A stretch of 64,000 bases of DNA from Burkholderia pyrrocinia (lineage in GTDB: Bacteria > Pseudomonadota > Gammaproteobacteria > Burkholderiales > Burkholderiaceae): positions 124,001 through 188,000 of the forward strand of contig NZ_CP094460.1 of assembly GCF_022809715.1 (NCBI RefSeq). The letters run 5' to 3'. Of this stretch, positions 35,351-45,098 are shown piece by piece (positions within the stretch are counted from its first letter, which is position 1; every line of letters begins with the position of its first letter). Under the pieces are notes generated by a model. The model did no database searches and was not told the origin of the DNA. It saw only the letters and a program-made list of their open reading frames with translations. A program made the translations under genes and the position numbers.

Positions 35351-36595
35351 TCAGCGCAGGTTCAGCAGCGTCTGGTCGACCGTCTGCTGGGTCTTGATCG
35401 TCTGCGCGTTGGCCTGGTAATTGCGCTGCGCGGTGATCAGGTTCACGAGCTCCGTCGTCAGATTGACGTTCGAGTTCTCCAGCGCGCTGCCCTGCAGCGT
35501 GCCGTGGTTCGTGCTGCCCGGCGCGGAGATCTGCGGCACGCCCGACGCAGAGGTCTCCGCATACTGGTTGCCGCCGATGTTCACGAGCCCGTTCGGGTTG
35601 TTGAAGTTCGCGAGCGCGATCAGGCCGAGCACCGCGCTCTGGCCGTTCGAGTAGTTGCCGGTCAGCTTGCCGTCGGCGCCGATCGAGAACGTCGTCAGCG
35701 TGCCGCTCGCGAAACCGTCCTGCGCGAGGTTGTTCACGCCATCCTTCCCGCCATACTGCGTCGTGCCGGTCAGGTCGAGCGTCAGGTTCTGCGGGTTGGC
35801 GCCGCCCGTCGTGTTGGGGATCGAGAACGCGAACTGACCGAGGCTCGGCGTGGGCAGGCCGGTGGCGGCCGACGTCGTCGAGCTGATCCGGCCCGACGCA
35901 TCGAACGTGACGGTGCCGAGATTCGTCGGCGTCTGGCCCTGTACGCCCGCATAGGCCTGCCAGGTGCCGGCGGCGCTTTTCGCGAAATACATCGTGACCT
36001 GCTGCGAGCCGCCGAGCGTGTCGTAGACCTGGATCGACGAATTGTAGTTGTACGTCGTGTTGTCGCTCGCGTTGAACGGCGTCTTGGCCGGCACCTTGTC
36101 CTGCGAGTTCAGGTTGAACTGGCCGGTGATCTTGCTCGTCGCCTGCGGCGCGATGTTGCTGGTCGGCGCCTGCAGCGGCACGGTCTGCGCGGTGTTGATC
36201 ACGCCGCCTGCGCCTGCCGCATAACCCATCAGGTTGCGGCCTTGCGAGTCGACGATGGCGCCGGTCTTGTCGCGGTGGAACGTGCCGTCGCGCGAGTACG
36301 TCGTCGCGCCGTTGCTCGACATCTGGAAGAAGCCGTTGCCGTTGATCGCGATGTCCAGCGACGAGTGGGTCGTATTGATCGTGCCCTGGCCGAATTGCTG
36401 CTGCACCGACGCGAGCCTCGTGCCGATGCCGATCTGCGTATTGACCGACGTCGCGACCGAATTCGCATACATGTCGGAGAAGTTCGCGCGGCCCTGCTTG
36501 AAGCCGGTCGTGTTTGCGTTCGCGATGTTGTTGCCGATCACGTCGAGATTGCTCGACGCGCCGGCCAACCCGCTCAAACCCTGCTGATAGCCCAT
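35351..36595 (-). CDS. flgE: Flagellar hook protein FlgE, isolated copy
   Basis: Hook subunit exported by the flagellar type III apparatus. The 414-residue protein shows the rod/hook N-terminal signature SGLAGASSNLDVIGNNIANANTTGFKQ, the FlgE central motif (SSLDIAINGNGFFQM, YSRDGTFHRDKTG), and the C-terminal coiled coil ENSNVNLTTELVNLITAQRNYQANAQTIKTQQTVDQTLLNLR. No other flagellar gene lies in the window; the flg operons of these bacteria are elsewhere. It is therefore an orphan or second hook gene. It is bounded by a terminator on one side and an AT-rich gap on the other. Confidence 0.93.
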   Translation of the reverse strand: MGYQQGLSGLAGASSNLDVIGNNIANANTTGFKQGRANFSDMYANSVATSVNTQIGIGTRLASVQQQFGQGTINTTHSSLDIAINGNGFFQMSSNGATTYSRDGTFHRDKTGAIVDSQGRNLMGYAAGAGGVINTAQTVPLQAPTSNIAPQATSKITGQFNLNSQDKVPAKTPFNASDNTTYNYNSSIQVYDTLGGSQQVTMYFAKSAAGTWQAYAGVQGQTPTNLGTVTFDASGRISSTTSAATGLPTPSLGQFAFSIPNTTGGANPQNLTLDLTGTTQYGGKDGVNNLAQDGFASGTLTTFSIGADGKLTGNYSNGQSAVLGLIALANFNNPNGLVNIGGNQYAETSASGVPQISAPGSTNHGTLQGSALENSNVNLTTELVNLITAQRNYQANAQTIKTQQTVDQTLLNLR

Positions 36596-37506
36596 GTTCG
36601 ATCCCCGTAACGAGCTGGTGAGTGAATGCAGTCTTGCAACTGCGCGATGACCCTCTGGCGCCTCACGGCGTCAACCCGGCCGATCGCAGTCCCGCCTTTC
36701 CGGCATGTGCAAACGCGATGGCCGGATTGCACCGATTCCTGTTTGAAGTCGATCGTAGCGACGGCAATTATTTGCTCTGTGTAATTTTGTGTAATGTAAT
36801 TGAATTGTTGTCGAGATGATCGCTTTTGTATGAGTAATGGTTTGTGCTGTCAGGTCTGTAAGCCTTATGGGGCGGGGATTTGGCGGGAGGGATGTTCAAT
36901 TCGACGATAAGAGGTGGGAGTTGCCTTCTTATCGTTCAATTGAAATTGATTTGAATGAGATTGGCGGGGCAGCGGGTTTTATTTGAAATGTTGGCTGTTA
37001 ATCAATTAACGGCAGGTGATGCGAATTATTGAGCGAACGCGCCCGATTCTCCGGTCGTGGTTCGGCGCGGGAACGGGCCGGCGGAAACATGGAAGCGCCG
37101 AACCGCTTGCGCGGTCGTTCCTGCATCGCATCGTTTGGCGCGAGGAGAGGAAGCGGCGCGGCGTAAAGCCTTGCCATTCGTTCCGGATGAGATGTTGTCG
37201 CAGGGATTCTCATCCATTGATGCCTATCCTTTCGATCGATCCGGCGTGCCGGCTGCAGTGTGCGAACCGGTGCGGCAGCCCGACGCGATCGCTGCGTGCG
37301 CCGCGACGCGCGAGCGCGGCCGGTTGCACCCGCAGCCGATGAATTCGGCCCGAACGCGAGCACGTGAAGTAAACTACGCGGTTACGACGCACAGACCAGC
37401 CGAAAGCGTCGCGTTCCGCGCGACGCTTTTGCATTTCTGCGGCAACTTTATTGACGCTTCCAACCGTGAATCCGAGCCGCGCCCGCGCGCGGCGATAGAG
37501 CCTACG
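36596..37506. other. Long AT-rich non-coding gap between flgE and fimV
   Basis: About 910 nt with no supported gene. From about 36740 to 37030 the base composition falls well below the surroundings, with many runs of A/T. It contains the inverted repeat at 36895-36944. From 37040 to 37500 GC content rises again and short frames appear, all without coding character or ribosome sites. It may hold promoters for flgE (leftward) and fimV (rightward), but I cannot place them. Confidence 0.6.
36895..36944. repeat. 18-bp imperfect inverted repeat with 14-nt spacer
   Basis: Arm 1 TTCAATTCGACGATAAGA (36895-36912) and arm 2 TCTTATCGTTCAATTGAA (36927-36944) are inverted copies with 16 of 18 positions matching; only two adjacent central bases differ. 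The loop is GGTGGGAGTTGCCT. No transposase or flanking duplication is visible. It could be a regulator site or a transcribed hairpin. Confidence 0.75.
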
Positions 37507-39590
37507 ATGTCCCGAATTTCCTTGTTTCCGCGTCAGTCCCGTCTGTCGCGCGCCGTGCGTGGCGCGCTGGCGATCCTGGCGCTCGGCGCAGCCGCGTCGG
37601 CCTGGGCGGCCGGCACTGGCGAACTGCCGGCGTCTGCTGCCGGCGCCGCCGCGCCGCTTACCGTGACGGTCCAGCCGGGCCAGTCGCTGAACGACATCGC
37701 GAAAGCGGCGACGCAATCGCACGATCCCGGCGTGCTCGCGCGTGCCGGTCGCGCGCTGTTCGACGCCAATCCGCAGGCGTTCATGAAGCGCGACGCGAGC
37801 CGCCTGAAAGTCGGCGCGACGCTGACCGTGCCCGCGCTCGACGCAACGGGCGCGGCGCTTGCGCCGGCTGGCGCATCCGGTGCATCCGGTGCGGCGGCTG
37901 CCTCCGCGCCCGTCGCTGCGTCGGGCGGTGCGGCACTCGCGCAGCCCGGTGCGTCCGCGCCGCATCCGGGGTCGGCCGTGCAATCCGCGCCGGTGGCGCC
38001 GGCCGTGCATGCGGCGCCGGTGAGCGGTGCGAGTGTCGCGACGGCGGCAGGGGCGTCGGCTTCGGTCGGTGCTTCGGTCGCGCACGGCGCTTCGGCTGTC
38101 GAAAACATGCAGCCGGCGGCGCCTGCTGCCGGCGCCAGCGGCCCGCATGTGTGGAGCGGCGCGATCCAGTCGGCACCGTCGGCCGCGAGCGAGGCCGCTG
38201 CCCAGCCTGCGCCGGGCAGCCAGGTTTCGGGCACGAACGAACCGGCTGGTGCGGCACCCGCCACGGGGCATCGCAGCCGCGGCCGTCGAGCCTGCAGCAA
38301 CTGCTGGCATTGAAGAACCGCGTGCTGATGGAGTTGCAGAAGCACGGCATCGGCAAGCCGGCCGCGACGAACAACGTCGCGCCTGCGCCGGCGCCTGCCG
38401 CGCCGCGTCCGGCCGCGAACGATGCGGGTGCACCGTCTGCCGCATCGCCAGCAGCTGAAGCGGCGTCCGGCGTGGCCGCCAGCGCTGCGCAGCCGGTATC
38501 GGCGCCCGCGCAGCCGGTCGCACCCGTGACGGCGCCTGCGCGCGCTGCGGATCAGATGGACTGGCGTCCGGTCGCAGCGGCCGGCGCGGCCGTGATCGTC
38601 CTCGCGGCCGGGTTCGCGTGGCGCAGGCGCCGGAAGGGTCGGCACACGGACGCTGCGGGCACGACGGCTGCAGCCGCTGCAGCGGGCGGTGCCGTGGCTG
38701 CCGAAGCAGAAGCGGCGCCGTCCGTCGAACGTGAACTGCCGATCCTGCCCGAGATGCCGGTTGCCCGCGACGCGGCTGCCGACATGAATCTCGCCGCGGC
38801 GACTGCCGCAGCGGCGGAGACGGTCGCGCCGCCTGAGGTGGATGCATCACCGGCGCCCGAAGTAACGAAGCCGGATGACGGCCAGCCTGAATTGCCGCCT
38901 GCGCCTGCCCACGCCGCAGTACCGCCGGAGAACGATGCGACTTCGGCCCCGGTCTCGGCCCCGCACGACGCAGAACCGGTAGAACAGGCGGCTGCCGAGA
39001 CGCTCGCCGAGCCTTCGGCGACCGAAACGCAGCACGCGGCGCTGATGCAGAACGCGATCAGTGCGCTCAGCAGCCTCGACATGCCGCTGCCGCCGCGCAC
39101 GCAGGACGATCCGTCGCTGGCGGCGGACGAGTCGGCCGCACGAGCAGGGCAGTCCGACGCCGATAAAATCGCAACTAACGGTCAATCCGCGTCGCACCCG
39201 CCAATTGGCTCGAACGATCCGGCCCCGGAACACCCGGCCGACCAGGACGACGAGTTCGAATGGGATCCGGACGCGACGACACCGGCCGACCACGTGGGCA
39301 GCCCGTCCGCGACGTCGTCGCTGCCACCGCTCGGCGGCGCGCAGTTCGGCGCGCTGAAGCTCGATTTCGACCTCGACCTGCCGTCCGCGCCGGGCGCCGC
39401 GCTGCCTGCGCTGACGCCGGACGAACTCGCGCGTATCGCACGCAACAAGCTTGACCTCGCGGCCGAGTACGTCGAGCTGGGCGACTTGTCCGGCGCGCGG
39501 ACGCTGCTGCAGGAGGTGGTCGACGCGAACGACGCCGCGACGCGCGACGATGCGCGCGCGCTGCTCGCGAAACTCGCGGACGAGGCGTGA
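37507..39590 (+). pseudogene. fimV: FimV-like pilus-assembly protein, frameshifted
   Basis: FimV links peptidoglycan to polar machineries. The first frame (37507-38313) has a signal peptide, a LysM-like segment (VTVQPGQSLNDIAKAATQSHDPGVLARAGRAL to LKVGATLTVP) and an Ala/Pro/Ser-rich region, then ends in a non-native tail. The homologous continuation, SSLQQLLALKNRVLMELQKHG, a transmembrane helix (VAAAGAAVIVLAAGFAWRRRRKG), an acidic linker and the FimV C-terminal repeat ([30 protein letters not shown]), is in another frame up to 39590. The shift maps to ACGGGGCA at 38263-38270; one extra base there restores a continuous frame of about 694 codons. It could be a true mutation or a sequence error. 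Confidence 0.85.
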
Positions 39591-40402
39591 TGCGGATCGC
39601 GCTGGGCATTCAGTACGACGGCGCGGCATTTTGCGGCTGGCAGGCGCAGCCGCACGGCAAGACCGTGCAGAACGCACTCGAGCATGCGCTGGCCGAGTTC
39701 GCGCGGGTGCCGCTGCATACGACGGTGGCCGGGCGGACCGACACCGGCGTGCACGGGCTCGGGCAGGTCGTGCACTTCGACACGGATCTCGACCGCGAGG
39801 CATTCTCGTGGGTGCGCGGCACCAACGCGTTCCTGCCGTCGACCGTGTCGGTGCAATGGGCGAAGCCGATGCCGGAGACGTTCCACGCGCGTTTCTCGGC
39901 GTTCGAGCGCACCTATTACTACGTGCTGTACGTGCACCCCGTGCGCTCGCCGATGCTGGCCGGACGCGCGGGCTGGATCCATACGCCGCTCGACGACGAC
40001 GCGATGCGCGCCGCCGCCGCGCACCTGATCGGCGAGCACGATTTCTCGTCGTTCCGGTCGTCGGAATGCCAGTCGAAGACGCCGGTCAAACACCTGTACC
40101 AGATTGACGTGCGGCGCGCGGGCCATTTCATCCATTTCCGCTTCCGCGCCAACGCGTTCCTGCACCACATGGTGCGCAACCTGATGGGCTGCCTCGTCGC
40201 GGTCGGTCGCGGCCGCTATCCGGCCGACTGGGTCGCCGATGTCCTGGCAGGGCGCGACCGCAACCTCGCGGCGCCCACGTTCATGGCCGACGGGCTGTAT
40301 CTCGCCCACGTCGGCTACCCGGCGGAATTCGCCGTCCCGCCCGCGCAGCTCGGCAGCGTGCCGTGGAGCAGCGTCTGGGCCGATCTGGACCCGCAATCAT
40401 GA
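39590..40402 (+). CDS. truA: tRNA pseudouridine(38-40) synthase
   Basis: Modifies U38-U40 in the anticodon stem of tRNAs. The 270-residue enzyme starts [20 protein letters not shown] and has the catalytic Asp in [16 protein letters not shown], plus [17 protein letters not shown] and [22 protein letters not shown]. Its ATG overlaps the fimV stop by one base (TGATG) and its own stop overlaps trpF (ATGA), so it is translationally coupled at both ends. Confidence 0.97.
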   Translation: MRIALGIQYDGAAFCGWQAQPHGKTVQNALEHALAEFARVPLHTTVAGRTDTGVHGLGQVVHFDTDLDREAFSWVRGTNAFLPSTVSVQWAKPMPETFHARFSAFERTYYYVLYVHPVRSPMLAGRAGWIHTPLDDDAMRAAAAHLIGEHDFSSFRSSECQSKTPVKHLYQIDVRRAGHFIHFRFRANAFLHHMVRNLMGCLVAVGRGRYPADWVADVLAGRDRNLAAPTFMADGLYLAHVGYPAEFAVPPAQLGSVPWSSVWADLDPQS

Positions 40403-41097
40403 CGGATCACGCCGTGTCTCCTTCGACTTCCGCCGCCGGCCTGCCGCCGCGCACGCGCATCAAGCTGTGCGGGCTGTCGCGCCCCGAGGACGTGCTGCAC
40501 GCAGCGGCGCTCGGCGCCGATGCGATCGGCCTCGTGTTCTACCCGAAGAGCCCGCGCGCGGTGACGCTCGCGCAGGCGGCCGAGCTCGCGCGTCTCGCGC
40601 CGCCGTTCGTGTCGGTGGTCGGGCTGTTCGTGAATGCGACCGCAGCCGAGATCGAAGCCGTCGTGCGCGACGTGCCGCTCACGCTGCTGCAGTTCCATGG
40701 CGACGAGACGCCGGAGCAATGCGACGCGCTCGGCCGCGCGGCACACCTGCCGTGGTTGCGCGCAGTGCGCGTCGGGCCCTCGACGCAGCCGTCCGATTTG
40801 GTAGAATCGGCTCTTCATTATTCGAAAGCGCGCGGCCTCCTGTTCGACACCCTGGTGCCGGACTACGGCGGTAGCGGCAAGGTCTTCGATTGGTCTCTTA
40901 TTCCCGCAGAGCTCGCGCATCGGGCCGTTTTGAGTGGTGGCTTGAGCGCGCAAAACGTCGGTGATGCGATCCGCCAGTTGCGCCCGTTTGCTGTCGATGT
41001 CTCGAGTGGCATCGAAGTGGAGGGCGCGAAGGGCGTGAAGGATCACGCCCGGATGGCGGCGTTCGTACGCGCGGTGCGCGAAGCGGACGCCGGGTGA
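40399..41097 (+). CDS. trpF: Phosphoribosylanthranilate isomerase
   Basis: Third step of tryptophan synthesis from anthranilate. The 232-residue TIM barrel has the catalytic Cys in [24 protein letters not shown], the catalytic Asp in [19 protein letters not shown], and the phosphate-binding [12 protein letters not shown] and [17 protein letters not shown]. It overlaps truA by 4 nt. Confidence 0.96.
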   Translation: MTDHAVSPSTSAAGLPPRTRIKLCGLSRPEDVLHAAALGADAIGLVFYPKSPRAVTLAQAAELARLAPPFVSVVGLFVNATAAEIEAVVRDVPLTLLQFHGDETPEQCDALGRAAHLPWLRAVRVGPSTQPSDLVESALHYSKARGLLFDTLVPDYGGSGKVFDWSLIPAELAHRAVLSGGLSAQNVGDAIRQLRPFAVDVSSGIEVEGAKGVKDHARMAAFVRAVREADAG

Positions 41098-41151
41098 TGC
41101 AAGCCGGTGCGGCCCCGAAAGCGGGCGCATCGACCGATCGAGAGAGACACC

Positions 41152-42345
41152 ATGTACAACCTTCCTGATGCTCGCGGCCACTTCGGCCCGTACGGCGGCA
41201 CGTTCGTCGCCGAGACGCTGATTCACGCGCTGGACGAACTGCGCGCGGCGTATGAAAAATTCCAGCACGATCCCGACTTCGTCGCCGAATTCGAGCGCGA
41301 GCTGAAGCATTTCGTCGGCCGTCCGTCGCCGATCTACCACGCGCAGCGCTGGAGCGAGACGCTCGGCGGCGCGCAGATCTACCTGAAGCGCGAGGACCTG
41401 AACCACACGGGCGCGCACAAGATCAACAACGTGATCGGCCAGGCGCTGCTCGCGAAGCGCATGGGCAAGAAGCGCGTGATCGCCGAGACGGGCGCCGGCC
41501 AGCACGGCGTCGCGACCGCGACGATCTGCGCGCGCTTCGGGATGGAGTGCGTCGTCTACATGGGTTCCGAGGACGTGCGCCGGCAGGCCGCCAACGTCTA
41601 CCGGATGAAGTTGCTCGGTGCGACGGTCGTGCCGGTCGAGTCGGGTTCGCGCACGCTGAAGGACGCGCTGAACGAAGCGATGCGCGACTGGGTCACCAAC
41701 ATTGAAAGCACGTTCTACATCATCGGCACGGTTGCGGGCCCGCACCCGTACCCGATGATGGTGCGCGACTTCCAGCGCGTGATCGGCGACGAGTGCAAGG
41801 TGCAGATGCCCGAGCTCGCGGGCCGGCAGCCCGACGCGGTGATCGCTTGCGTCGGCGGCGGCTCGAACGCGATGGGCATCTTCTATCCGTATATCGACGA
41901 TGCGTCGGTGCAGCTGATCGGCGTCGAAGCGGCCGGCGACGGGCTCGACACCGGCCATCACGCGGCATCGCTGATCGCCGGCAGCCCGGGCGTGCTGCAC
42001 GGCAACCGTACGTACCTGCTGCAGGACGACAACGGCCAGATCATCGAGACGCACTCGGTGTCGGCGGGCCTCGACTATCCGGGCGTCGGCCCCGAGCATG
42101 CATGGCTGAAGGACAGCGGTCGCGCGCAGTACGTCGGGATCACCGACGAGGAAGCGCTGAAGGCGTTCCACGACTGCTGCCGGATCGAGGGGATCATTCC
42201 CGCGCTCGAGTCGAGCCACGCGATCGCGTATGGCGTGAAGCTTGCGCCGACGTTGCCGAAGGACAAGATCCTGCTCGTCAACCTGTCGGGCCGCGGCGAC
42301 AAGGACATGCACACGGTCGCCGAGCGATCGGGCATCGAGCTCTGA
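41152..42345 (+). CDS. trpB: Tryptophan synthase beta chain
   Basis: PLP-dependent condensation of indole with serine, 397 residues. The PLP lysine lies in [11 protein letters not shown], with [13 protein letters not shown], and the phosphate-binding loop [11 protein letters not shown]. It starts 54 nt after trpF with GAGAGA before the ATG. It is separated from trpA by a DNA methyltransferase gene. Confidence 0.98.
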   Translation: MYNLPDARGHFGPYGGTFVAETLIHALDELRAAYEKFQHDPDFVAEFERELKHFVGRPSPIYHAQRWSETLGGAQIYLKREDLNHTGAHKINNVIGQALLAKRMGKKRVIAETGAGQHGVATATICARFGMECVVYMGSEDVRRQAANVYRMKLLGATVVPVESGSRTLKDALNEAMRDWVTNIESTFYIIGTVAGPHPYPMMVRDFQRVIGDECKVQMPELAGRQPDAVIACVGGGSNAMGIFYPYIDDASVQLIGVEAAGDGLDTGHHAASLIAGSPGVLHGNRTYLLQDDNGQIIETHSVSAGLDYPGVGPEHAWLKDSGRAQYVGITDEEALKAFHDCCRIEGIIPALESSHAIAYGVKLAPTLPKDKILLVNLSGRGDKDMHTVAERSGIEL

Positions 42346-42354
42346 CCCCGACCG

Positions 42355-43206
42355 ATGCGTGACCTGATCGAAGAGCCGGGCGGCGGTGCCGCGAGCGAGG
42401 CGGAGGCGGTTCAGCCCGCCGCCGTCGTGCCGCGCGCGCTGCCGTCCGGTATCGAACTGCATAACCGCGATTTCCTGACCGATGCCGCACACCTGCCGGA
42501 TGCGTCGATCGACCTGATCGTCGCCGATCCGCCGTACGGGCTCGGCAAGGACTACGGCAACGACTCGGACAAGCGTTCGGGCGACGACTTTCTCGCGTGG
42601 ACGCGCGAGTGGCTCGAGCTCGCGATTCCGAAGCTCAAGCCGAGCGGGTCGATGTACATCTTCTGCACATGGCAGTACGCGCCGGAAATCTTCAGTTTCC
42701 TGAAGACGAAGCTCACGATGGTCAACGAGATCATCTGGGACCGGCGCGTGCCGAGCATGGGCGGCACGACGCGCCGTTTCACGTCGGTGCACGACAACAT
42801 CGGCTTTTTCGCGGTTTCCAAGGCGTATTACTTCGATCTCGATCCGGTCCGCATCCCGTACGACGCCGACACGAAGAAGGCCCGCTCGCGCAAGCTGTTC
42901 GAAGGCAGCAAGTGGCTGGAGATGGGCTACAACCCGAAGGACGTCTGGTCGGTCTCGCGCCTGCACCGGCAGCACGCGGAGCGCGTCGATCATCCGACCC
43001 AGAAGCCGCTGGAAATCGTCGAGCGGATGGTGCTCGCAAGCTGCCCGCCGGGCGGCCGCGTGCTCGATCCGTTCATGGGCAGCGGCACGACCGCGGTGGC
43101 CTGCGCACGGCAGGGGCGCGACTTCGTCGGCTACGAGATCAACGAAAGTTATTGTGCGATCGCGCACGAGCGCGTGAGCGCGCTCGCCGCGCCGGCATGC
43201 GCGTGA
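42355..43206 (+). CDS. Orphan DNA methyltransferase (N6-adenine/N4-cytosine, beta group)
   Basis: This 283-residue site-specific DNA methyltransferase has the catalytic motif [15 protein letters not shown] near residue 59. The SAM-binding motif [33 protein letters not shown] lies near the C-terminus, the motif order of the beta group. [14 protein letters not shown] precedes motif I, as usual. No restriction endonuclease or specificity gene is adjacent, so it acts alone. The conserved orphan enzyme at this locus in B. cenocepacia has, to my recollection, been tied to gene regulation, motility and biofilm. It starts 9 nt after trpB. Confidence 0.92.
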   Translation: MRDLIEEPGGGAASEAEAVQPAAVVPRALPSGIELHNRDFLTDAAHLPDASIDLIVADPPYGLGKDYGNDSDKRSGDDFLAWTREWLELAIPKLKPSGSMYIFCTWQYAPEIFSFLKTKLTMVNEIIWDRRVPSMGGTTRRFTSVHDNIGFFAVSKAYYFDLDPVRIPYDADTKKARSRKLFEGSKWLEMGYNPKDVWSVSRLHRQHAERVDHPTQKPLEIVERMVLASCPPGGRVLDPFMGSGTTAVACARQGRDFVGYEINESYCAIAHERVSALAAPACA

Positions 43207-43247
43207 ATCGCGTAGCCGCATCGCCGAACGCATCAAGGAAAATAGCC

Positions 43248-44063
43248 ATGTCCCGTATTCAGCAGACCTTTGCCGCGCTCGCCGAACAAGGCCGAAAGGG
43301 CCTGATCCCGTTCATCACGGCCGGCGACCCCGATCCCGCGAAGACCGTCGAATTCATGCATGCGCTCGCCGCAGGCGGCGCGGACGTGATCGAGCTCGGC
43401 GTGCCGTTCTCGGACCCGATGGCCGACGGCCCCGTGATCCAGCGCTCGTCGGAACGTGCGCTCGCGCGCGGCGTCACGCTGAAGAGCGTGCTCGCCGACG
43501 TGAAGCGCTTCCGCGAAACCGATGCGAAAACCCCCGTCGTGCTGATGGGCTATGCGAACCCGATCGAGCGGATGGGCGTCGACGCGTTCGCGGCCGAAGC
43601 GCAGGCGGCCGGCGTCGACGGCGTGCTCGTCGTCGACTATCCGCCTGAAGAGGCGGGCGTATTCGCCGAAAAGATGCGCGCCGCGCAGATCGATCCGATC
43701 TTCCTGCTCGCACCCACGTCGACCGACGAACGCATCGCCGACGTCGGCAAGATCGCGAGCGGCTACGTGTATTACGTGTCGCTCAAGGGCGTGACCGGCG
43801 CGGGAAATCTGGATGTTTCGAACATTGCGGGTAAAATCCCGGCCATCAAGTCGCGCGTGCCGGTTCCGGTTGGCGTCGGCTTCGGCATCCGCGACGCCGA
43901 AACGGCGCGCGCGGTGGCCGAGGTGTCGGACGCCGTCGTGATCGGCAGCCGCCTCGTGCAGCTGCTCGAAAGCGCTGCGCCGGAAGGCGCCGCCGCTGCG
44001 CTGAAGGCGTTCATCGCCGAGCTGCGTGCCGCGCTGGACGGCGCAGGCAAGGCGGCGCGATAA
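43248..44063 (+). CDS. trpA: Tryptophan synthase alpha chain
   Basis: Cleaves indole-3-glycerol phosphate and passes indole to TrpB. The 271-residue TIM barrel has [12 protein letters not shown], the catalytic Glu/Asp region [27 protein letters not shown], and the phosphate-binding [15 protein letters not shown]. The start [11 protein letters not shown] has AAGGA upstream. It is divided from trpB by the methyltransferase gene but transcribed in the same direction. Confidence 0.97.
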   Translation: MSRIQQTFAALAEQGRKGLIPFITAGDPDPAKTVEFMHALAAGGADVIELGVPFSDPMADGPVIQRSSERALARGVTLKSVLADVKRFRETDAKTPVVLMGYANPIERMGVDAFAAEAQAAGVDGVLVVDYPPEEAGVFAEKMRAAQIDPIFLLAPTSTDERIADVGKIASGYVYYVSLKGVTGAGNLDVSNIAGKIPAIKSRVPVPVGVGFGIRDAETARAVAEVSDAVVIGSRLVQLLESAAPEGAAAALKAFIAELRAALDGAGKAAR

Positions 44064-44125
44064 ACACAACACAGGGAGCGGGCGGGCCATGCGGCCCGGC
44101 CCGCCACGGAACAGGAAACCATACG

Positions 44126-44998
44126 ATGAGCTGGCTCGACAAACTGTTGCCGCCGAAGATCAAGCAGACCGACCCGAAAAGCCGCAAGGGCATTCCGGAA
44201 GGCCTGTGGGTCAAGTGCCCGTCCTGCGAGGCCGTGCTGTACCGCAACGACGTGGACGCGAACCTGCACGTGTGCCCGAAGTGCGATCACCACATGCGCA
44301 TCGGCGCGCGCGAGCGCCTCGACGGGCTGCTCGATCCGGAAGGCCGCTACGAGATCGGCCAGGAAATCGTGCCGGTCGACTCGCTGAAGTTCAAGGACAG
44401 CCGCAAGTATCCCGATCGTCTGAAGGAAGCGATGGACGAGACGGGCGAGACCGACGCGATGGTCGTGATGGGCGGTGCGATCCACACGCTGCCCGTCGTC
44501 GCGGCCTGCTTCGAGTTCTCGTTCATGGGCGGCTCGATGGGCTCGGTCGTCGGCGAGCGCTTCGCGCGCGGCGCGCAGAACGCGCTGGAACAGCACGTGC
44601 CGTTCATCTGCTTCACGGCGTCGGGTGGCGCACGGATGCAGGAAAGCCTGCTGTCGCTGATGCAGATGGCGAAAACCACCGCGATGCTGACCAAGCTGGC
44701 CGAAGCGAAGCTGCCGTTCATCTCGGTGCTGACCGATCCGACGATGGGCGGTGTGTCCGCGAGCTTCGCGTTCCTCGGCGACGTCGTGATCGCCGAACCG
44801 AAGGCGCTGATCGGCTTCGCCGGCCCGCGCGTGATCGAGCAGACGGTCCGCGAGAAGCTGCCGGAAGGCTTTCAGCGCGCCGAATTCCTGCTGACCACGG
44901 GCGCGATCGACATGATCGTCGACCGCCGCAAGATGCGCGACGAGATCGCGCAATTGCTCGCGCTGCTGCAGCGACAGCCGGCCGACGCGCTGGCCTGA
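44126..44998 (+). CDS. accD: Acetyl-CoA carboxylase carboxyltransferase beta subunit
   Basis: First committed step of fatty-acid synthesis, together with AccA, AccB and AccC. The 290-residue protein has the N-terminal Zn ribbon [24 protein letters not shown] and the carboxyltransferase core with [17 protein letters not shown] and [16 protein letters not shown]. It is followed by folC, a widespread arrangement. Confidence 0.98.
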   Translation: MSWLDKLLPPKIKQTDPKSRKGIPEGLWVKCPSCEAVLYRNDVDANLHVCPKCDHHMRIGARERLDGLLDPEGRYEIGQEIVPVDSLKFKDSRKYPDRLKEAMDETGETDAMVVMGGAIHTLPVVAACFEFSFMGGSMGSVVGERFARGAQNALEQHVPFICFTASGGARMQESLLSLMQMAKTTAMLTKLAEAKLPFISVLTDPTMGGVSASFAFLGDVVIAEPKALIGFAGPRVIEQTVREKLPEGFQRAEFLLTTGAIDMIVDRRKMRDEIAQLLALLQRQPADALA

Positions 44999-45098
44999 CC
45001 GGCGCGAGGTGGTGAACTCTGCGCGTCGCCTGGCTTCGGCGTCAGGCGGCGCGCTTCGTTTTTTGGCGTAGTGGCGGTACCGATCCAGATTTGATCCG

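Noticed and set aside
36622..36819. 65-codon frame just upstream of flgE on the plus strand
   Set aside because: No ribosome site, composition changes sharply along it into the AT-rich island, and no recognisable motif.
36895..36944. Inverted repeat as the end of an insertion sequence
   Set aside because: No transposase fragment, no second distant copy and no target duplication seen; the arms are only 14 nt apart.
38263..38270. Programmed ribosomal frameshift in fimV
   Set aside because: The site lacks a slippery heptamer and no clear downstream pseudoknot was seen; FimV is not known to use recoding. A mutation or sequence error is simpler.
42355..43206. Restriction-modification system
   Set aside because: No nuclease, specificity subunit or DNA helicase gene is present on either side; the methyltransferase is alone.
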